From an uncultured Ruminococcus sp. (GTDB lineage: Bacteria; Bacillota; Clostridia; Oscillospirales; Ruminococcaceae): 31,790 nucleotides of DNA. The stretch covers positions 1 to 31,790 of the forward strand of contig UQYQ01000024.1 of the NCBI GenBank assembly GCA_900545345.1. Direction: 5' to 3'. A model generated the notes under the pieces. The model made no database searches and was not told where the DNA came from. It saw only the letters and a program-made list of their open reading frames with translations. Shown piece by piece: positions 7,617 to 15,890 of the stretch (positions within the stretch are counted from its first letter, which is position 1; each line of letters starts with the position of its first letter). Both the position numbers and the translations under genes were made by a program.

Positions 7617-8483
7617 TTATTCACTTTTATTTCTGATATAATGAAAAAGATACTGCTGTGCTATTCCCTCATATCCTTTTATGCAGTCAGGAAGTCCTTT
7701 AGGATAATACTCCTCCATAACACGCTTTATCCACACATCTACAGGATAAGCGTCTGTTCGATACATTCCGTACAGCAATGCACACTCTGCAACCTTCGGT
7801 CCTACTCCCTTTATTGTCATCAAAGACTTTCTCGCCGATTCCAAATCCATTGACGAAATATCTTTAAGGTTCAGCGCTCCGCTTGACAGCTTCTGTGCAG
7901 CGTCTATCAGATATTTTGCTCTGAATCCCGCACGGAGAAATCCTAAGCTTTCAACTGTTTCTTTTGCTAAATCCTCATAAGACGGAAAACCTCCGTAATG
8001 TTCACACATTCTCGAAATTATGCCCTTGATACGTGGAATATTATTATTCTGAGAGATAATAAAAGAGCAAAGTGCCTCCCACTTGTCCTGCTTAAGCATT
8101 CTGATACCCGGTGCAAACTCACACGCACTGCACATTGTACTGTCATTTGAAAATGCCTTTTTCAGCAAAGAATAATCCGTGTTCAAATCAAAATATTCCA
8201 CCCATATATCCAAAAAATCGGCTTCTGACGTGTTATGTAAAGTTATTTGACTTGCATTAATATTTTTGTCAATTTTCTTTTGACTTATCAAAAGCGGCGT
8301 GTTAAGCCTAAAGCCTTTATATGCTTTATCAAAATCAATATCTTCCAAAGCATCAGAATATTCACCTAAGTTTTCTTTGTTTATTTTCTCCCAGCGGAAA
8401 GCTTGTCCGCAGTCGAGAGTTTCATCCAAATCAAAATCACTTTGAATTAAAACTATGTCATTATCTATTACTTTATAATCCAT
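7617..8483 (-). CDS. 8-oxoguanine DNA glycosylase / AP lyase (OGG1 type)
   Basis: 288 residues, the usual size for bacterial OGG1-type enzymes. It removes oxidised guanine from DNA and nicks the abasic site. The N-terminal domain has the LDCGQAFRW motif (about 23-31). The helix-hairpin-helix-GPD core contains FIISQNNNIPRIKG (141-154), the hairpin GVGPKVAEC with the expected catalytic Lys (K230), and PVDVW with the catalytic Asp (D249). All key residues are intact, so it should be bifunctional. The start ATG has AAGAGGT upstream and a promoter lies about 30 bases further up. It probably leads a transcript with the GyrI-like and DUF6062-like genes. For a strict anaerobe it would repair damage during transient oxygen exposure. 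Confidence 0.88.
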   Translation of the reverse strand: MDYKVIDNDIVLIQSDFDLDETLDCGQAFRWEKINKENLGEYSDALEDIDFDKAYKGFRLNTPLLISQKKIDKNINASQITLHNTSEADFLDIWVEYFDLNTDYSLLKKAFSNDSTMCSACEFAPGIRMLKQDKWEALCSFIISQNNNIPRIKGIISRMCEHYGGFPSYEDLAKETVESLGFLRAGFRAKYLIDAAQKLSSGALNLKDISSMDLESARKSLMTIKGVGPKVAECALLYGMYRTDAYPVDVWIKRVMEEYYPKGLPDCIKGYEGIAQQYLFHYIRNKSE

Positions 8484-8516
8484 TACGTTACCTCTTTATA
8501 TAAGTATATTTATTAT

Positions 8517-8545
8517 ATTATACTATTATATATATAATTTTGCAA
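8517..8545 (-). promoter_or_regulatory. Promoter for the DNA glycosylase gene
   Basis: On the minus strand TTGCAA (8545-8540), exactly 17 bases, then TATAAT (8522-8517), 34 bases upstream of the start codon. Confidence 0.65.
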
Positions 8546-8556
8546 TACAACAAACC

Positions 8557-8634
8557 ACCGCCGATTCCGCCAACATCTAAAAAATCCACCTTTAGAAAAT
8601 TTTCCAAAGACGGATTGAAGCAAACGTCACGTTT
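8557..8634 (-). repeat. Copy 1 of a terminator-bearing intergenic repeat
   Basis: About 78 bases that resemble 8736-8806: a GC-rich ACCGCCG-type edge, an A-run, a hairpin (8586-8613) and the identical end CAAACGTCACGTTT. The hairpin stems differ between the copies but still pair. Together the two copies fill much of the 324-bp gap between the glycosylase and argS genes; the roughly 100 bases between them contain no gene I can support. Confidence 0.65.
8586..8613 (-). terminator. Intrinsic terminator hairpin in repeat copy 1
   Basis: On the minus strand CCGTCTTT pairs with AAAGGTGG (two G-U pairs), followed by ATTTTTT. It acts as a second terminator behind argS. Confidence 0.6.
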
Positions 8635-8735
8635 CGTCGGTTCAACAGCGTGACGCTACACCCTGTCTCCCTTTGAAAAGTTAGCGTATAAAACGTAGTT
8701 TGAATAACAGCAGGCTTAACATAGCAGAAAATAAA

Positions 8736-8806
8736 ACCCGCCGTTTATCAAAAAAATCCGCCTTCAGTAAACTTCCCAAAGGCGAATTGGATCAAACGTC
8801 ACGTTT
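8736..8806 (-). repeat. Copy 2 of the terminator-bearing repeat, abutting argS
   Basis: Same order as copy 1: ACCCGCCG edge, A-run, hairpin (8759-8784) and the identical CAAACGTCACGTTT end. It ends one base before the argS stop codon. Confidence 0.65.
8759..8784 (-). terminator. Intrinsic terminator of the ddl-murI-argS operon
   Basis: On the minus strand CGCCTTT pairs with GAAGGCG (last pair T-G), then GA and a run of seven T. It lies 24 bases after the argS stop codon. Confidence 0.75.
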
Positions 8807-8807
8807 G

Positions 8808-10568
8808 TTACATTCTTTCAACAGCTTCTATGCCCAACACATCTAAATGCTTCAGAAGAAGCTTTCTCACAAGCAAACACAATGAAACCCAAGTTGACTG
8901 CTTATCAGCATCAGTTTCACCCATTATATGATTATCATGATAGAAAGTCGAGAACAGTGAAGCAAGACGATATGCGTTGTCACAAATAACACTCGGAGCT
9001 CTTTCGTCCAGTGCGTGTTTAAATGCATCACCGCTTAGTATTATGTTTAATAAAAGTTCACGCTCAATATCAGAATAAACTCCGTTAAACAGCATAGGTT
9101 TTTCTTCATCAAGTCCAAGCTTTCTCAAAATAGAATTGATTCTGGTAACTGTATAAATCAAATAAGTTCCTGTTTTACCCTCAAATGATAAGAACTTATC
9201 AATATCAAAAATGTAATCCTTTGTGATATGGTTTGATAAATCACCGAACTTAATAGCAGCAATCGCAATTTTTGATGCAGCGTCAGTCTTTTCTTCTATA
9301 GATTCAAAGTTTTCATCTGACATTTTTTCAAATGCAGCTTTATTTACTGTATCAAGCAAATCGGAAAGACGCATTACTCCTCCGTCCCTTGTTTTATAGG
9401 GCTTGCCGTCACTTCCGTTCATTGTACCAATACCTAAATGAGCTAGTTCGGTGCTTTCAGGAAGAATCCCGGCCTTTTTAGCACAGCGGAATACCTGAGT
9501 GAAATGAAGTCCCTGACGCTTATCGACAACATACCATATTCTATCAGGTTCAAAATCCTTTTGACGCTGAATCATAGTGGCAAGGTCTGTTGTCGCATAA
9601 ATATTAGAATTATCGGATTTTTTTATAATAACAGGCGGAACTTGTGCCTTGTCGGTTTTTTCTTCAACATCGACAACCATAGCTCCTTCACTTTCATGCA
9701 TTATTCCCTTTTCATTAAGAATATCTAAAAGCTCGTCCACATATTTATCAGCGTCGCTTTCACCATACCACAAATCAAAGTCAACGCCCAGTTTTCCGTA
9801 ATTTTCTTTCAAGTCCTTAACAGAAACCCGCATTATCTCTTTCCATACGGCAATATATCCCTTATGTCCGTTTTGAAGCTCAGCTGTGATAGCCCTTGCT
9901 TTTTCTTTAAATGCTTCATTTTCTTTGCTTTTTTTGCTGGCATATGGATATATTTCGTTAAGCTCGTCTACATCAATAGGGTTGACCTTATCATTATTGG
10001 GGTCAAAATCAGATGAAAAGCACACCCAGTCAGGATTTCTCTCTGATAATTCTGCAATGACCAAACCTATCTGCAATCCCCAGTCACCTAAATGAACATC
10101 GGAAATAACCTTGTTACCCATTGCCCTTGCAATCCGCTTTAATGATTCACCTATGATTGCCGAACGCAAATGTCCTATATGAAGCGGCTTGGCAACATTC
10201 GCACCGCCGTAATCAAGAACAATAGTATCAGGTTTTTCTGCCTGAGGAATACCAAGATTTTTATCTTCTGCAATTGCTTTTGCCTTTCTCAGAATAGCAT
10301 CATCAGTCAGGGTTAAATTGATAAATCCCGGCTTAACCATCTGGACAGATTTAAAAATATTATTTTTGCTTAACCTCTCTGCTACTTCTTCAGCAATGAC
10401 AAAAGGGGGCTTTCTGTACTGCTTTGCACCTGAAAAAGCACCATTACACTGAAACTGACACAAATCAAGCCTGTCCGAAACAGAAACCTCACCTAAATTT
10501 TTATCATATCCGCATTCTTCAAATGCTTCACTTACTATTTTCGTTAAGTCAAAAATTATATTTGTCAT
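8808..10568 (-). CDS. argS: Arginyl-tRNA synthetase
   Basis: 586 residues, normal for the family. This class I enzyme charges tRNA(Arg) with arginine in the cytoplasm. It has the N-terminal Add-1 domain that grips the tRNA D-loop (about 1-110), the Rossmann catalytic core with HIGH at 130-133 (PLHIGHLRSAIIGESL), and the ArgRS-type replacement for KMSKS (GKPYKTRDGGVMRLSDLL). It closes with the DALR anticodon-binding domain (YTVTRINSI onward, ending LLLVRKLL..LDVLGIEAVERM). The ATG follows GGAAGGAAAG. It is the last gene of the ddl-murI-DUF1934-argS group. A ywiB-like gene next to argS is a known Firmicutes arrangement, as in Bacillus subtilis. Confidence 0.96.
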   Translation of the reverse strand: MTNIIFDLTKIVSEAFEECGYDKNLGEVSVSDRLDLCQFQCNGAFSGAKQYRKPPFVIAEEVAERLSKNNIFKSVQMVKPGFINLTLTDDAILRKAKAIAEDKNLGIPQAEKPDTIVLDYGGANVAKPLHIGHLRSAIIGESLKRIARAMGNKVISDVHLGDWGLQIGLVIAELSERNPDWVCFSSDFDPNNDKVNPIDVDELNEIYPYASKKSKENEAFKEKARAITAELQNGHKGYIAVWKEIMRVSVKDLKENYGKLGVDFDLWYGESDADKYVDELLDILNEKGIMHESEGAMVVDVEEKTDKAQVPPVIIKKSDNSNIYATTDLATMIQRQKDFEPDRIWYVVDKRQGLHFTQVFRCAKKAGILPESTELAHLGIGTMNGSDGKPYKTRDGGVMRLSDLLDTVNKAAFEKMSDENFESIEEKTDAASKIAIAAIKFGDLSNHITKDYIFDIDKFLSFEGKTGTYLIYTVTRINSILRKLGLDEEKPMLFNGVYSDIERELLLNIILSGDAFKHALDERAPSVICDNAYRLASLFSTFYHDNHIMGETDADKQSTWVSLCLLVRKLLLKHLDVLGIEAVERM

Positions 10569-10629
10569 TATATTCTTTCCTTCCTATCAGAAAATTCACT
10601 AAAATCACAATACCGCAATTAAAAACTCA

Positions 10630-11055
10630 CTAACTTGTCCTGACATTAATATTCACTTCATAGTCACTCATAAAACTCGAATTGATGTCTATTACATATT
10701 TAAAAAACAAATCTCCGCCATTATCTTTTAGCTGTGAATTAATTTCACTTGCAGTAATACCTATCATAACCGTTCCATATGGTGTTCCGTAATGGCAATG
10801 GTGTTTGTTAGCTTTCTCAATTATAAGCTGACTCTGTGCTGTTCCGGTTCTTTCAATTTCAATCTTTTGGCTTTTAGTTACTGTCAGAACAGTTGAAGAC
10901 CCTTCAAAACCTGTAGCCTCTGATTCGTCATATGAAATTATATAACCATCTTTAAACTTATTATATTTCCCTTTGGTAATAATCTCTGTCTGTTCACTGT
11001 TATCACCGTCAGATTGTTTAGTGGTAAGTGTAATTATAACATCCTTTTCAGTCAT
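10630..11055 (-). CDS. DUF1934 (YwiB-like) beta-barrel protein
   Basis: 141 residues, the usual length of the DUF1934/YwiB family. These proteins form a calycin-like beta-barrel of unknown function. Family hallmarks visible here are the paired strand pattern at the start (DVIITLTTKQ), the stretch KDGYIISYDESEATGFEGSSTVLTV, split across this note for length, and the segment HHCHYGTPYGTVMIGI that precedes the last strands. The gene sits between murI (30-base gap) and argS (61-base gap), matching its usual neighbourhood next to argS. The ribosome site is weak (GAAGG). Fairly sure of the family, not of a role. Confidence 0.82.
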   Translation of the reverse strand: MTEKDVIITLTTKQSDGDNSEQTEIITKGKYNKFKDGYIISYDESEATGFEGSSTVLTVTKSQKIEIERTGTAQSQLIIEKANKHHCHYGTPYGTVMIGITASEINSQLKDNGGDLFFKYVIDINSSFMSDYEVNINVRTS

Positions 11056-11085
11056 TTTTATATCATCAGCCTTCAGTTACTTTAA

Positions 11086-11895
11086 TTATTTCAAAACTGC
11101 TTTTCTTATTGTTCCGTTTATATCAGAACCCAAAATAGTCTGAACATTTTCGGTGAAAAGCTCAACACTGTCAGTGCAATAAAGCTCAAGCTTTCCGGAT
11201 TGTTTTTTATCACTCAGCAAATTATTAGCTGTCAATGTTTCCTTAGCATATTTAGCCGCTTCGGCACTTGCTGAAATCAGCTTTACTTTATCTCCTAGAA
11301 TATCCTTGAAAACATCTTGAAGCAGCGGATAATGAGTGCATCCCATAATAAGCGTATCAACCTGTCTGTCAATCATAACCTGAAGATAATCTTCTGCTAT
11401 CATTCTCGATACTTTATTGCCTCTGTCCGTATATCCGTTTTCAACAAGCGGAACAAACATAGGACAAGCTTTTCCTACAAGTTCAGCATCGGAAATAATC
11501 TCACGAATAGCCTTTCCGTATCCGCCTGTTTTGATAGACGCACTTGTTGCAATAACACCTATTTTTTTATTATCGGTTGCCGCACAAGCAGCCCTCACTG
11601 CCGGATAAAGCACACCTGTTGACAGCTCATTCGGCTCGAATATAGGATATGTCATCATTACAGAAGAAACCGTTCCACAGGCAACTATTATCATTTTGAC
11701 ATTATGCTCTCTTAAAAACGCTATATCCTGTTTGGCATATTCAAAGACCGTTTCCTTGCTCCTTGTTCCGTAAGGAACTCTTGCCGTATCACCTAAATAT
11801 ATTATATTCTCATTAGGCAAAATTCTCTGAAGTTCAGAAACGCAGGTAAGTCCCCCAACGCCTGAATCAAAAACACCGATTGCATAATCATTCAT
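11086..11895 (-). CDS. murI: Glutamate racemase
   Basis: 269 residues. The enzyme converts L-glutamate to D-glutamate for peptidoglycan without a cofactor, using two cysteines. Visible motifs: GVFDSGVGGLT (7-17), GDTARVPYGTRS (35-46), the first catalytic Cys in VACGTVSS (C73) and the second in MGCTHYPLL (C186). The residue after C73 is Gly, where the better known racemases have Asn (CNT). The rest of the pocket is conserved, so I regard this as a subfamily variant. The ATG follows the ddl stop codon with no gap, so translation is probably coupled and the two cell-wall precursor enzymes are made together. Confidence 0.92.
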   Translation of the reverse strand: MNDYAIGVFDSGVGGLTCVSELQRILPNENIIYLGDTARVPYGTRSKETVFEYAKQDIAFLREHNVKMIIVACGTVSSVMMTYPIFEPNELSTGVLYPAVRAACAATDNKKIGVIATSASIKTGGYGKAIREIISDAELVGKACPMFVPLVENGYTDRGNKVSRMIAEDYLQVMIDRQVDTLIMGCTHYPLLQDVFKDILGDKVKLISASAEAAKYAKETLTANNLLSDKKQSGKLELYCTDSVELFTENVQTILGSDINGTIRKAVLK

Positions 11896-12963
11896 TTATC
11901 TCTGTACCTCAAATGCTAAAGTTATAAGTCTGTGAATCTGCTCCGACGGAGAAAGCCCTTCATATTCCATCAGCTGAGGATACATACTTATCGCAGTATG
12001 ACCCGGAAGCGTATTTATTTCATTTAATATAATTTCGCCATTACCAGTAAGGAAAAAATCAACCCTTGCAAGACCTGTGCAGCCCATTGCAGCATATGCT
12101 TTAAGTGCAATTTGTCTGATCTTGAAAATATTGTCCTCACTCATTCTGGCAGGGATATATGTACGGGATTCATCGTTTTGATATTTACCCTCATAATCGT
12201 AAAATTCATTAGCCGAATCTATTTCGCCGATTGTTGAAGCAATAGCACCGCAGTTGCCCATTACCGCACATTCACATTCTATACCTGAAACTCCTGTTTC
12301 AACAACAACCTTTTTATCATGTGCAAAAGCTTTTTTAATTCCGTTTATAAGCTCTTCAAGGTTATTTACCTTTGAAATACCAACTGATGAACCGCAGTTA
12401 GCAGGCTTAACAAACATAGGATATTTAAGCTTCTTTTCCATCTCCTCGGCAATTTTCGGTATTCTTTCAATATCATAGCTGTTTATGGACATCCAGTCTG
12501 CTGTCTTAATTCCGTTAGCCTGAAGAATAATGTGAGTAAGTTCTTTGTCCATACAATTAGCAGAAGATATACAGTCACACCCAACAAAAGGAATCTTAGA
12601 CATTGCAAAAAGACCTTGAATAGTCCCGTCTTCACCGTTTTTGCCGTGAAGAACAGGAAAAATAACATCAACCTTAATCGGCTGTACCTTTCCGTCACTT
12701 AATATCGCAATAAAGCCTTTGTGCAGAGGGTCAGGAGAAAGTATGCATGAAACATTGTCACTGTCCTGTTCCCATGTGCCGTCAGCTATTTTAGATGTAT
12801 CACCTATATAAAGAAGCCAGCGTCCTTTTTTTGTAATTCCTATACATACTACATCATATCTGTCTCTCGGAATATTGTTAATTATGTTTGTCGCTGACAG
12901 CAGCGAAATCTCATGTTCATTTGATACACCGCCGAATATAACGGCAACTCTTGTCTTTGCCAT
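11896..12963 (-). CDS. ddl: D-alanine--D-alanine ligase
   Basis: 355 residues, normal size. This ATP-grasp enzyme joins two D-alanines for the peptidoglycan stem peptide. Conserved parts are FGGVSNEHEISLLSA near the N-terminus, HGKNGEDGTIQGLF (first D-Ala site), KPANCGSSVGISKV (ATP-grasp), the omega loop EFYDYEGKYQ, and GCTGLARVDFF and NEINTLPGHT (Mg-ATP ligands). The YDY...KY omega loop is the D-Ala-D-Ala type, not that of D-lactate ligases, so no vancomycin resistance is implied. The start is preceded by AGGAGG, and a good promoter lies about 105 bases upstream. It heads the operon ddl-murI-DUF1934-argS. Confidence 0.95.
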   Translation of the reverse strand: MAKTRVAVIFGGVSNEHEISLLSATNIINNIPRDRYDVVCIGITKKGRWLLYIGDTSKIADGTWEQDSDNVSCILSPDPLHKGFIAILSDGKVQPIKVDVIFPVLHGKNGEDGTIQGLFAMSKIPFVGCDCISSANCMDKELTHIILQANGIKTADWMSINSYDIERIPKIAEEMEKKLKYPMFVKPANCGSSVGISKVNNLEELINGIKKAFAHDKKVVVETGVSGIECECAVMGNCGAIASTIGEIDSANEFYDYEGKYQNDESRTYIPARMSEDNIFKIRQIALKAYAAMGCTGLARVDFFLTGNGEIILNEINTLPGHTAISMYPQLMEYEGLSPSEQIHRLITLAFEVQR

Positions 12964-13066
12964 ATTAATCCTCCTGTTGTAACTATAAAATCTATTTTAG
13001 TTTTCTTATATGTTTACATTAAAAGCTTTAAAATCGGCTGATTTTATTGAGCCTATGAATAAAAAT

Positions 13067-13095
13067 ATTATATCACATATTAAAATTCTTTGCAA
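13067..13095 (-). promoter_or_regulatory. Promoter of the ddl-murI-argS operon
   Basis: On the minus strand TTGCAA (13095-13090), exactly 17 bases, then TATAAT (13072-13067), giving a leader of about 100 bases before ddl. Confidence 0.65.
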
Positions 13096-13562
13096 CATTA
13101 AACCCTGTTACAGACATAATACTAAAATTTTTGAATTTAAAAAGTCCGTTTGTTAAAATCACACAAAAATTTTTCAAAAGAAAAATTAAAAATAAGATTT
13201 TCAGCTTTTTATAGCATAAAAACACTACATATTGTTGTTAATATTGTAACTTTACCCAATATTTATGAAAATTAAATAAATGTTTACAATTTGTTTTCAA
13301 TGGTATTTTAACCCAGGATTCTTTATAGATTTTCATCTGATTAAGGTATTTTATTATATGTTTTGCACAAAATATTATTACTGATTATATAAAAATCAAG
13401 CGACTTTTTTTATATAATTTGTTTTTTTGTTTTTTAATTACAAAATAAAAAATGTACATTTTATGTTTGTCAGCCAAAATAGATTTTTTGTTGATAATGC
13501 CCTCTTGCATTTTTTTCAATTTTTATCTATAATAACTATTGGTGACTATTTTCTTTATTATC
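13096..13562. other. Long AT-rich intergenic segment without a gene
   Basis: About 470 bases between the ddl promoter and the pflB control region. I see no gene, tRNA or convincing hairpin, only A/T tracts. Divergent promoter regions in this window are otherwise much shorter. Confidence 0.5.
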
Positions 13563-13582
13563 AAACACAATATATTGTGTTT
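13563..13582. promoter_or_regulatory. Perfect 20-bp palindrome upstream of pflB, NrdR-box-like
   Basis: AAACACAATATATTGTGTTT is its own reverse complement. Its inner 16 bases ACACAATATATTGTGT fit the published NrdR-box consensus acaCwAtATaTwGtgt at every position. NrdR represses ribonucleotide reductase genes, so a box before pflB is unexpected. A second, imperfect version (AAACAATAAAGTGTTT) lies at 13601-13616. The site is about 60 to 40 bases before the likely -10 element. Binding by NrdR itself is inference. Confidence 0.55.
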
Positions 13583-13618
13583 ATATAAAAACTGACAAAT
13601 AAACAATAAAGTGTTTTC

Positions 13619-13624
13619 TATAAT
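13619..13624 (+). promoter_or_regulatory. Likely -10 element of pflB
   Basis: A perfect TATAAT. No good -35 hexamer stands at 16-18 bases; CTGACA (13592-13597) is 21 bases away. A weak -35 would suit an activated or repressor-controlled promoter. The predicted start gives a leader of about 130 bases. Confidence 0.4.
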
Positions 13625-13698
13625 TTATCACACATTGAAAACAGAATTTCTGTTCAAGCTATATACAGAAATATTTTTGAATTAACAAGCAGCTTTTG

Positions 13699-13746
13699 AA
13701 TGCTCACCCCAAAGAGCATTTTTTAACATAAATCTTTGTTTGGGAG
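13699..13746 (+). promoter_or_regulatory. pflB leader: terminator-like hairpin that can form an H-type pseudoknot with the Shine-Dalgarno
   Basis: Stem 1 is AATGCTC (13699-13705) with GAGCATT (13714-13720), followed by four more T (six counting the stem end), so it resembles a weak terminator. Its loop contains CCCAAA (13708-13713), which is complementary to TTTGGG (13739-13744). The latter includes the start of the GGGAG ribosome site. The loop lengths are 2, 0 and 18 bases, matching a classic H-type pseudoknot. Folding would hide the ribosome site. Regulation is inferred from pairing alone. Confidence 0.5.
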
Positions 13747-13760
13747 AAAGAGAAAAGAAT

Positions 13761-15842
13761 ATGAAAGCAATGAAATTTGAAGAATGGAATGGATTTAATC
13801 ACGGTATCTGGGAGAAAGAAATAAATGTTCGTGACTTTATTCAAAGAAACTATACACCTTATGACGGCGACGATGAATTTCTTGCAGGCCCAACCAACGC
13901 CACTAAAGAGCTTTGGGATCAAGTTATGGATTTATCGAAAAAAGAGCTTGATGCCGGCGGCGTTTTAGACATGGACACAAAAATTATTTCAACTATCACC
14001 TCGCATGGTCCGGGATATCTTGATAAAGAAAAAGAAACTATCGTAGGTTTTCAAACTGATAAACCTTTTAAAAGGGCACTTCAGCCTAACGGCGGAATTC
14101 GTATGGCAATGAAAGCTTGTTCAGATCACGGATATGAAGTTGACCCTGAAATCTGTGAATTCTATACCTCTCACAGAAAAACCCACAATCAGGGTGTTTT
14201 TGATGCTTACACCCCTGAAATGAGAGCATGCCGTTCAAGCCATATTATAACAGGTCTTCCTGATGCATACGGAAGAGGAAGAATCATAGGTGACTATAGA
14301 AGAGTTGCACTTTATGGCGTAAACAGACTTATTGAAGACAAACAGCATCAAAAAGACTCAACAAGAATAACAATGTACTCTGATGTTATCCGTGAGCGTG
14401 AAGAGCTTTCTGAGCAAATCAGAGCGTTAGGCGAACTCATTGAACTAGGAAAAATCTATGGCTTTGATATTTCAAGACCTGCTAAAAATGTAAAGGAAGC
14501 CATTCAATGGACATACTTTGCTTATCTTGCTGCTGTTAAGGAACAAAACGGTGCTGCAATGTCACTTGGAAGAACCTCTACTTTTCTTGATGTTTATGCT
14601 GAGCGTGACTTAAAAGACGGTACTTTTACCGAAGAAGAAATTCAGGAGTTTGTAGACCACTTCATTATGAAGCTAAGACTCGTTAAGTTTGCAAGAACGC
14701 CTGAATACAACGAACTTTTTTCAGGCGACCCTACTTGGGTAACTGAATCTATAGGCGGTATCGGTGTCGACGGACGTCATATGGTAACTAAGATGTCTTT
14801 CAGATACCTTCATACTCTTGAAAATCTGGGTACTGCACCGGAGCCTAATTTAACTGTTCTCTGGTCAACAAAGCTTCCTGCGAATTTTAAAAAGTACTGT
14901 GCTAAAACTTCAATTGAATCTTCATCAATTCAATATGAAAACGACGACCTTATGAGAGTAACACTCGGCGACGACTATGCAATAGCTTGCTGTGTATCAT
15001 CAATGAGAGTCGGAAAAGAAATGCAGTTTTTCGGAGCAAGAGCAAATCTGGCAAAATGTTTATTATATGCTATAAACGGCGGCATAGATGAAATCTCAAT
15101 GAAGCAAGTCGGTCCTAAATACAGACCTATCACATCTGAATATCTTGACTATGACGAGGTTATGGACAAGTTCAAAGATATGATGAAATGGTTGGCTTCT
15201 GTATATGTAAACGCACTTAACATAATTCATTTTATGCATGATAAATACTGCTATGAAAGAATTCAAATGGCACTTCATGATAAAAAAGTTACAAGATGGT
15301 TTGCAACAGGCATAGCCGGACTTTCAGTTGTTGCTGACTCGCTTTCTGCAATCAAATATGCAAAGGTTAAGCCTATAAGAAACGAAAACGGTATTGCAAT
15401 AGATTACGAAGTTGAAGGTGACTTCCCTAAATACGGTAATGATGATGACAGAGTAGACGAAATCGCAAACAATATTGTTCACATGTTTATGAATTATATT
15501 AAAGGAAACCACACTTATCGCGGAGGAATACCGACAACCTCAATTCTTACAATTACATCGAATGTAGTTTACGGACAAAACACAGGCTCAACCCCTGACG
15601 GCAGAAAAAAAGGAGAAGCTTTTGCACCGGGTGCCAACCCAATGCACAACCGTGATAAAAACGGAGCCGTTGCCTCTTTAAAATCAGTTTCAAAACTTCC
15701 TTTTGAAGATGCTCAGGACGGAATTTCAAACACTTTCTCAATCATACCCGAATCTCTCGGAAAAGATAACGGTTTTTTTGTCGGAGATATTGACGCGGAT
15801 ATTGAACTTTCTGAAACAGACAGCTTTAACAGCGAATTTTAG
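13761..15842 (+). CDS. pflB: Pyruvate formate-lyase large chain lacking the glycyl-radical domain
   Basis: 693 residues. It matches pyruvate formate-lyase from the start (EEWNGFNHGIWEKEINVRDFI) and carries the catalytic cysteine pair C410-C411 in IACCVSSM, plus MQFFGARANLAKCLLYAINGG, HDKYCYERIQMALHD and STPDGRKKGEAFAPGANPMH. PFL cleaves pyruvate with CoA to acetyl-CoA and formate. Normal PFLs have about 740-760 residues and end with RVSGYAV..., which holds the radical glycine. This chain instead ends after QDGISNTFSIIPESLGKD with an acidic tail (DIDADIELSETDSFNSEF) and a stop. The radical domain is encoded downstream (16155-16406). It should therefore be inactive alone. I start at ATG 13761; the upstream in-frame TTG is part of the ribosome-site region. 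Confidence 0.92.
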   Translation: MKAMKFEEWNGFNHGIWEKEINVRDFIQRNYTPYDGDDEFLAGPTNATKELWDQVMDLSKKELDAGGVLDMDTKIISTITSHGPGYLDKEKETIVGFQTDKPFKRALQPNGGIRMAMKACSDHGYEVDPEICEFYTSHRKTHNQGVFDAYTPEMRACRSSHIITGLPDAYGRGRIIGDYRRVALYGVNRLIEDKQHQKDSTRITMYSDVIREREELSEQIRALGELIELGKIYGFDISRPAKNVKEAIQWTYFAYLAAVKEQNGAAMSLGRTSTFLDVYAERDLKDGTFTEEEIQEFVDHFIMKLRLVKFARTPEYNELFSGDPTWVTESIGGIGVDGRHMVTKMSFRYLHTLENLGTAPEPNLTVLWSTKLPANFKKYCAKTSIESSSIQYENDDLMRVTLGDDYAIACCVSSMRVGKEMQFFGARANLAKCLLYAINGGIDEISMKQVGPKYRPITSEYLDYDEVMDKFKDMMKWLASVYVNALNIIHFMHDKYCYERIQMALHDKKVTRWFATGIAGLSVVADSLSAIKYAKVKPIRNENGIAIDYEVEGDFPKYGNDDDRVDEIANNIVHMFMNYIKGNHTYRGGIPTTSILTITSNVVYGQNTGSTPDGRKKGEAFAPGANPMHNRDKNGAVASLKSVSKLPFEDAQDGISNTFSIIPESLGKDNGFFVGDIDADIELSETDSFNSEF

Positions 15843-15890
15843 CAAAAATCATAAACCGGTTCAAATTTCGCAGAAAGGAATCGTGATAAT

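Noticed and set aside
11896..12963. Vancomycin-resistance D-Ala-D-Lac ligase
   Set aside because: The omega loop EFYDYEGKYQ is of the D-Ala-D-Ala type, and no vanH, vanX or racemase partner of a van cluster is present; the neighbours are housekeeping genes.
13563..13582. Reading the pflB palindrome as a Rex operator
   Set aside because: Rex boxes have TTGT outward and ACAA inward-reversed (TTGT...ACAA); this site is arranged the other way round (ACACAA...TTGTGT) and lacks the TTAA core found at adhE.
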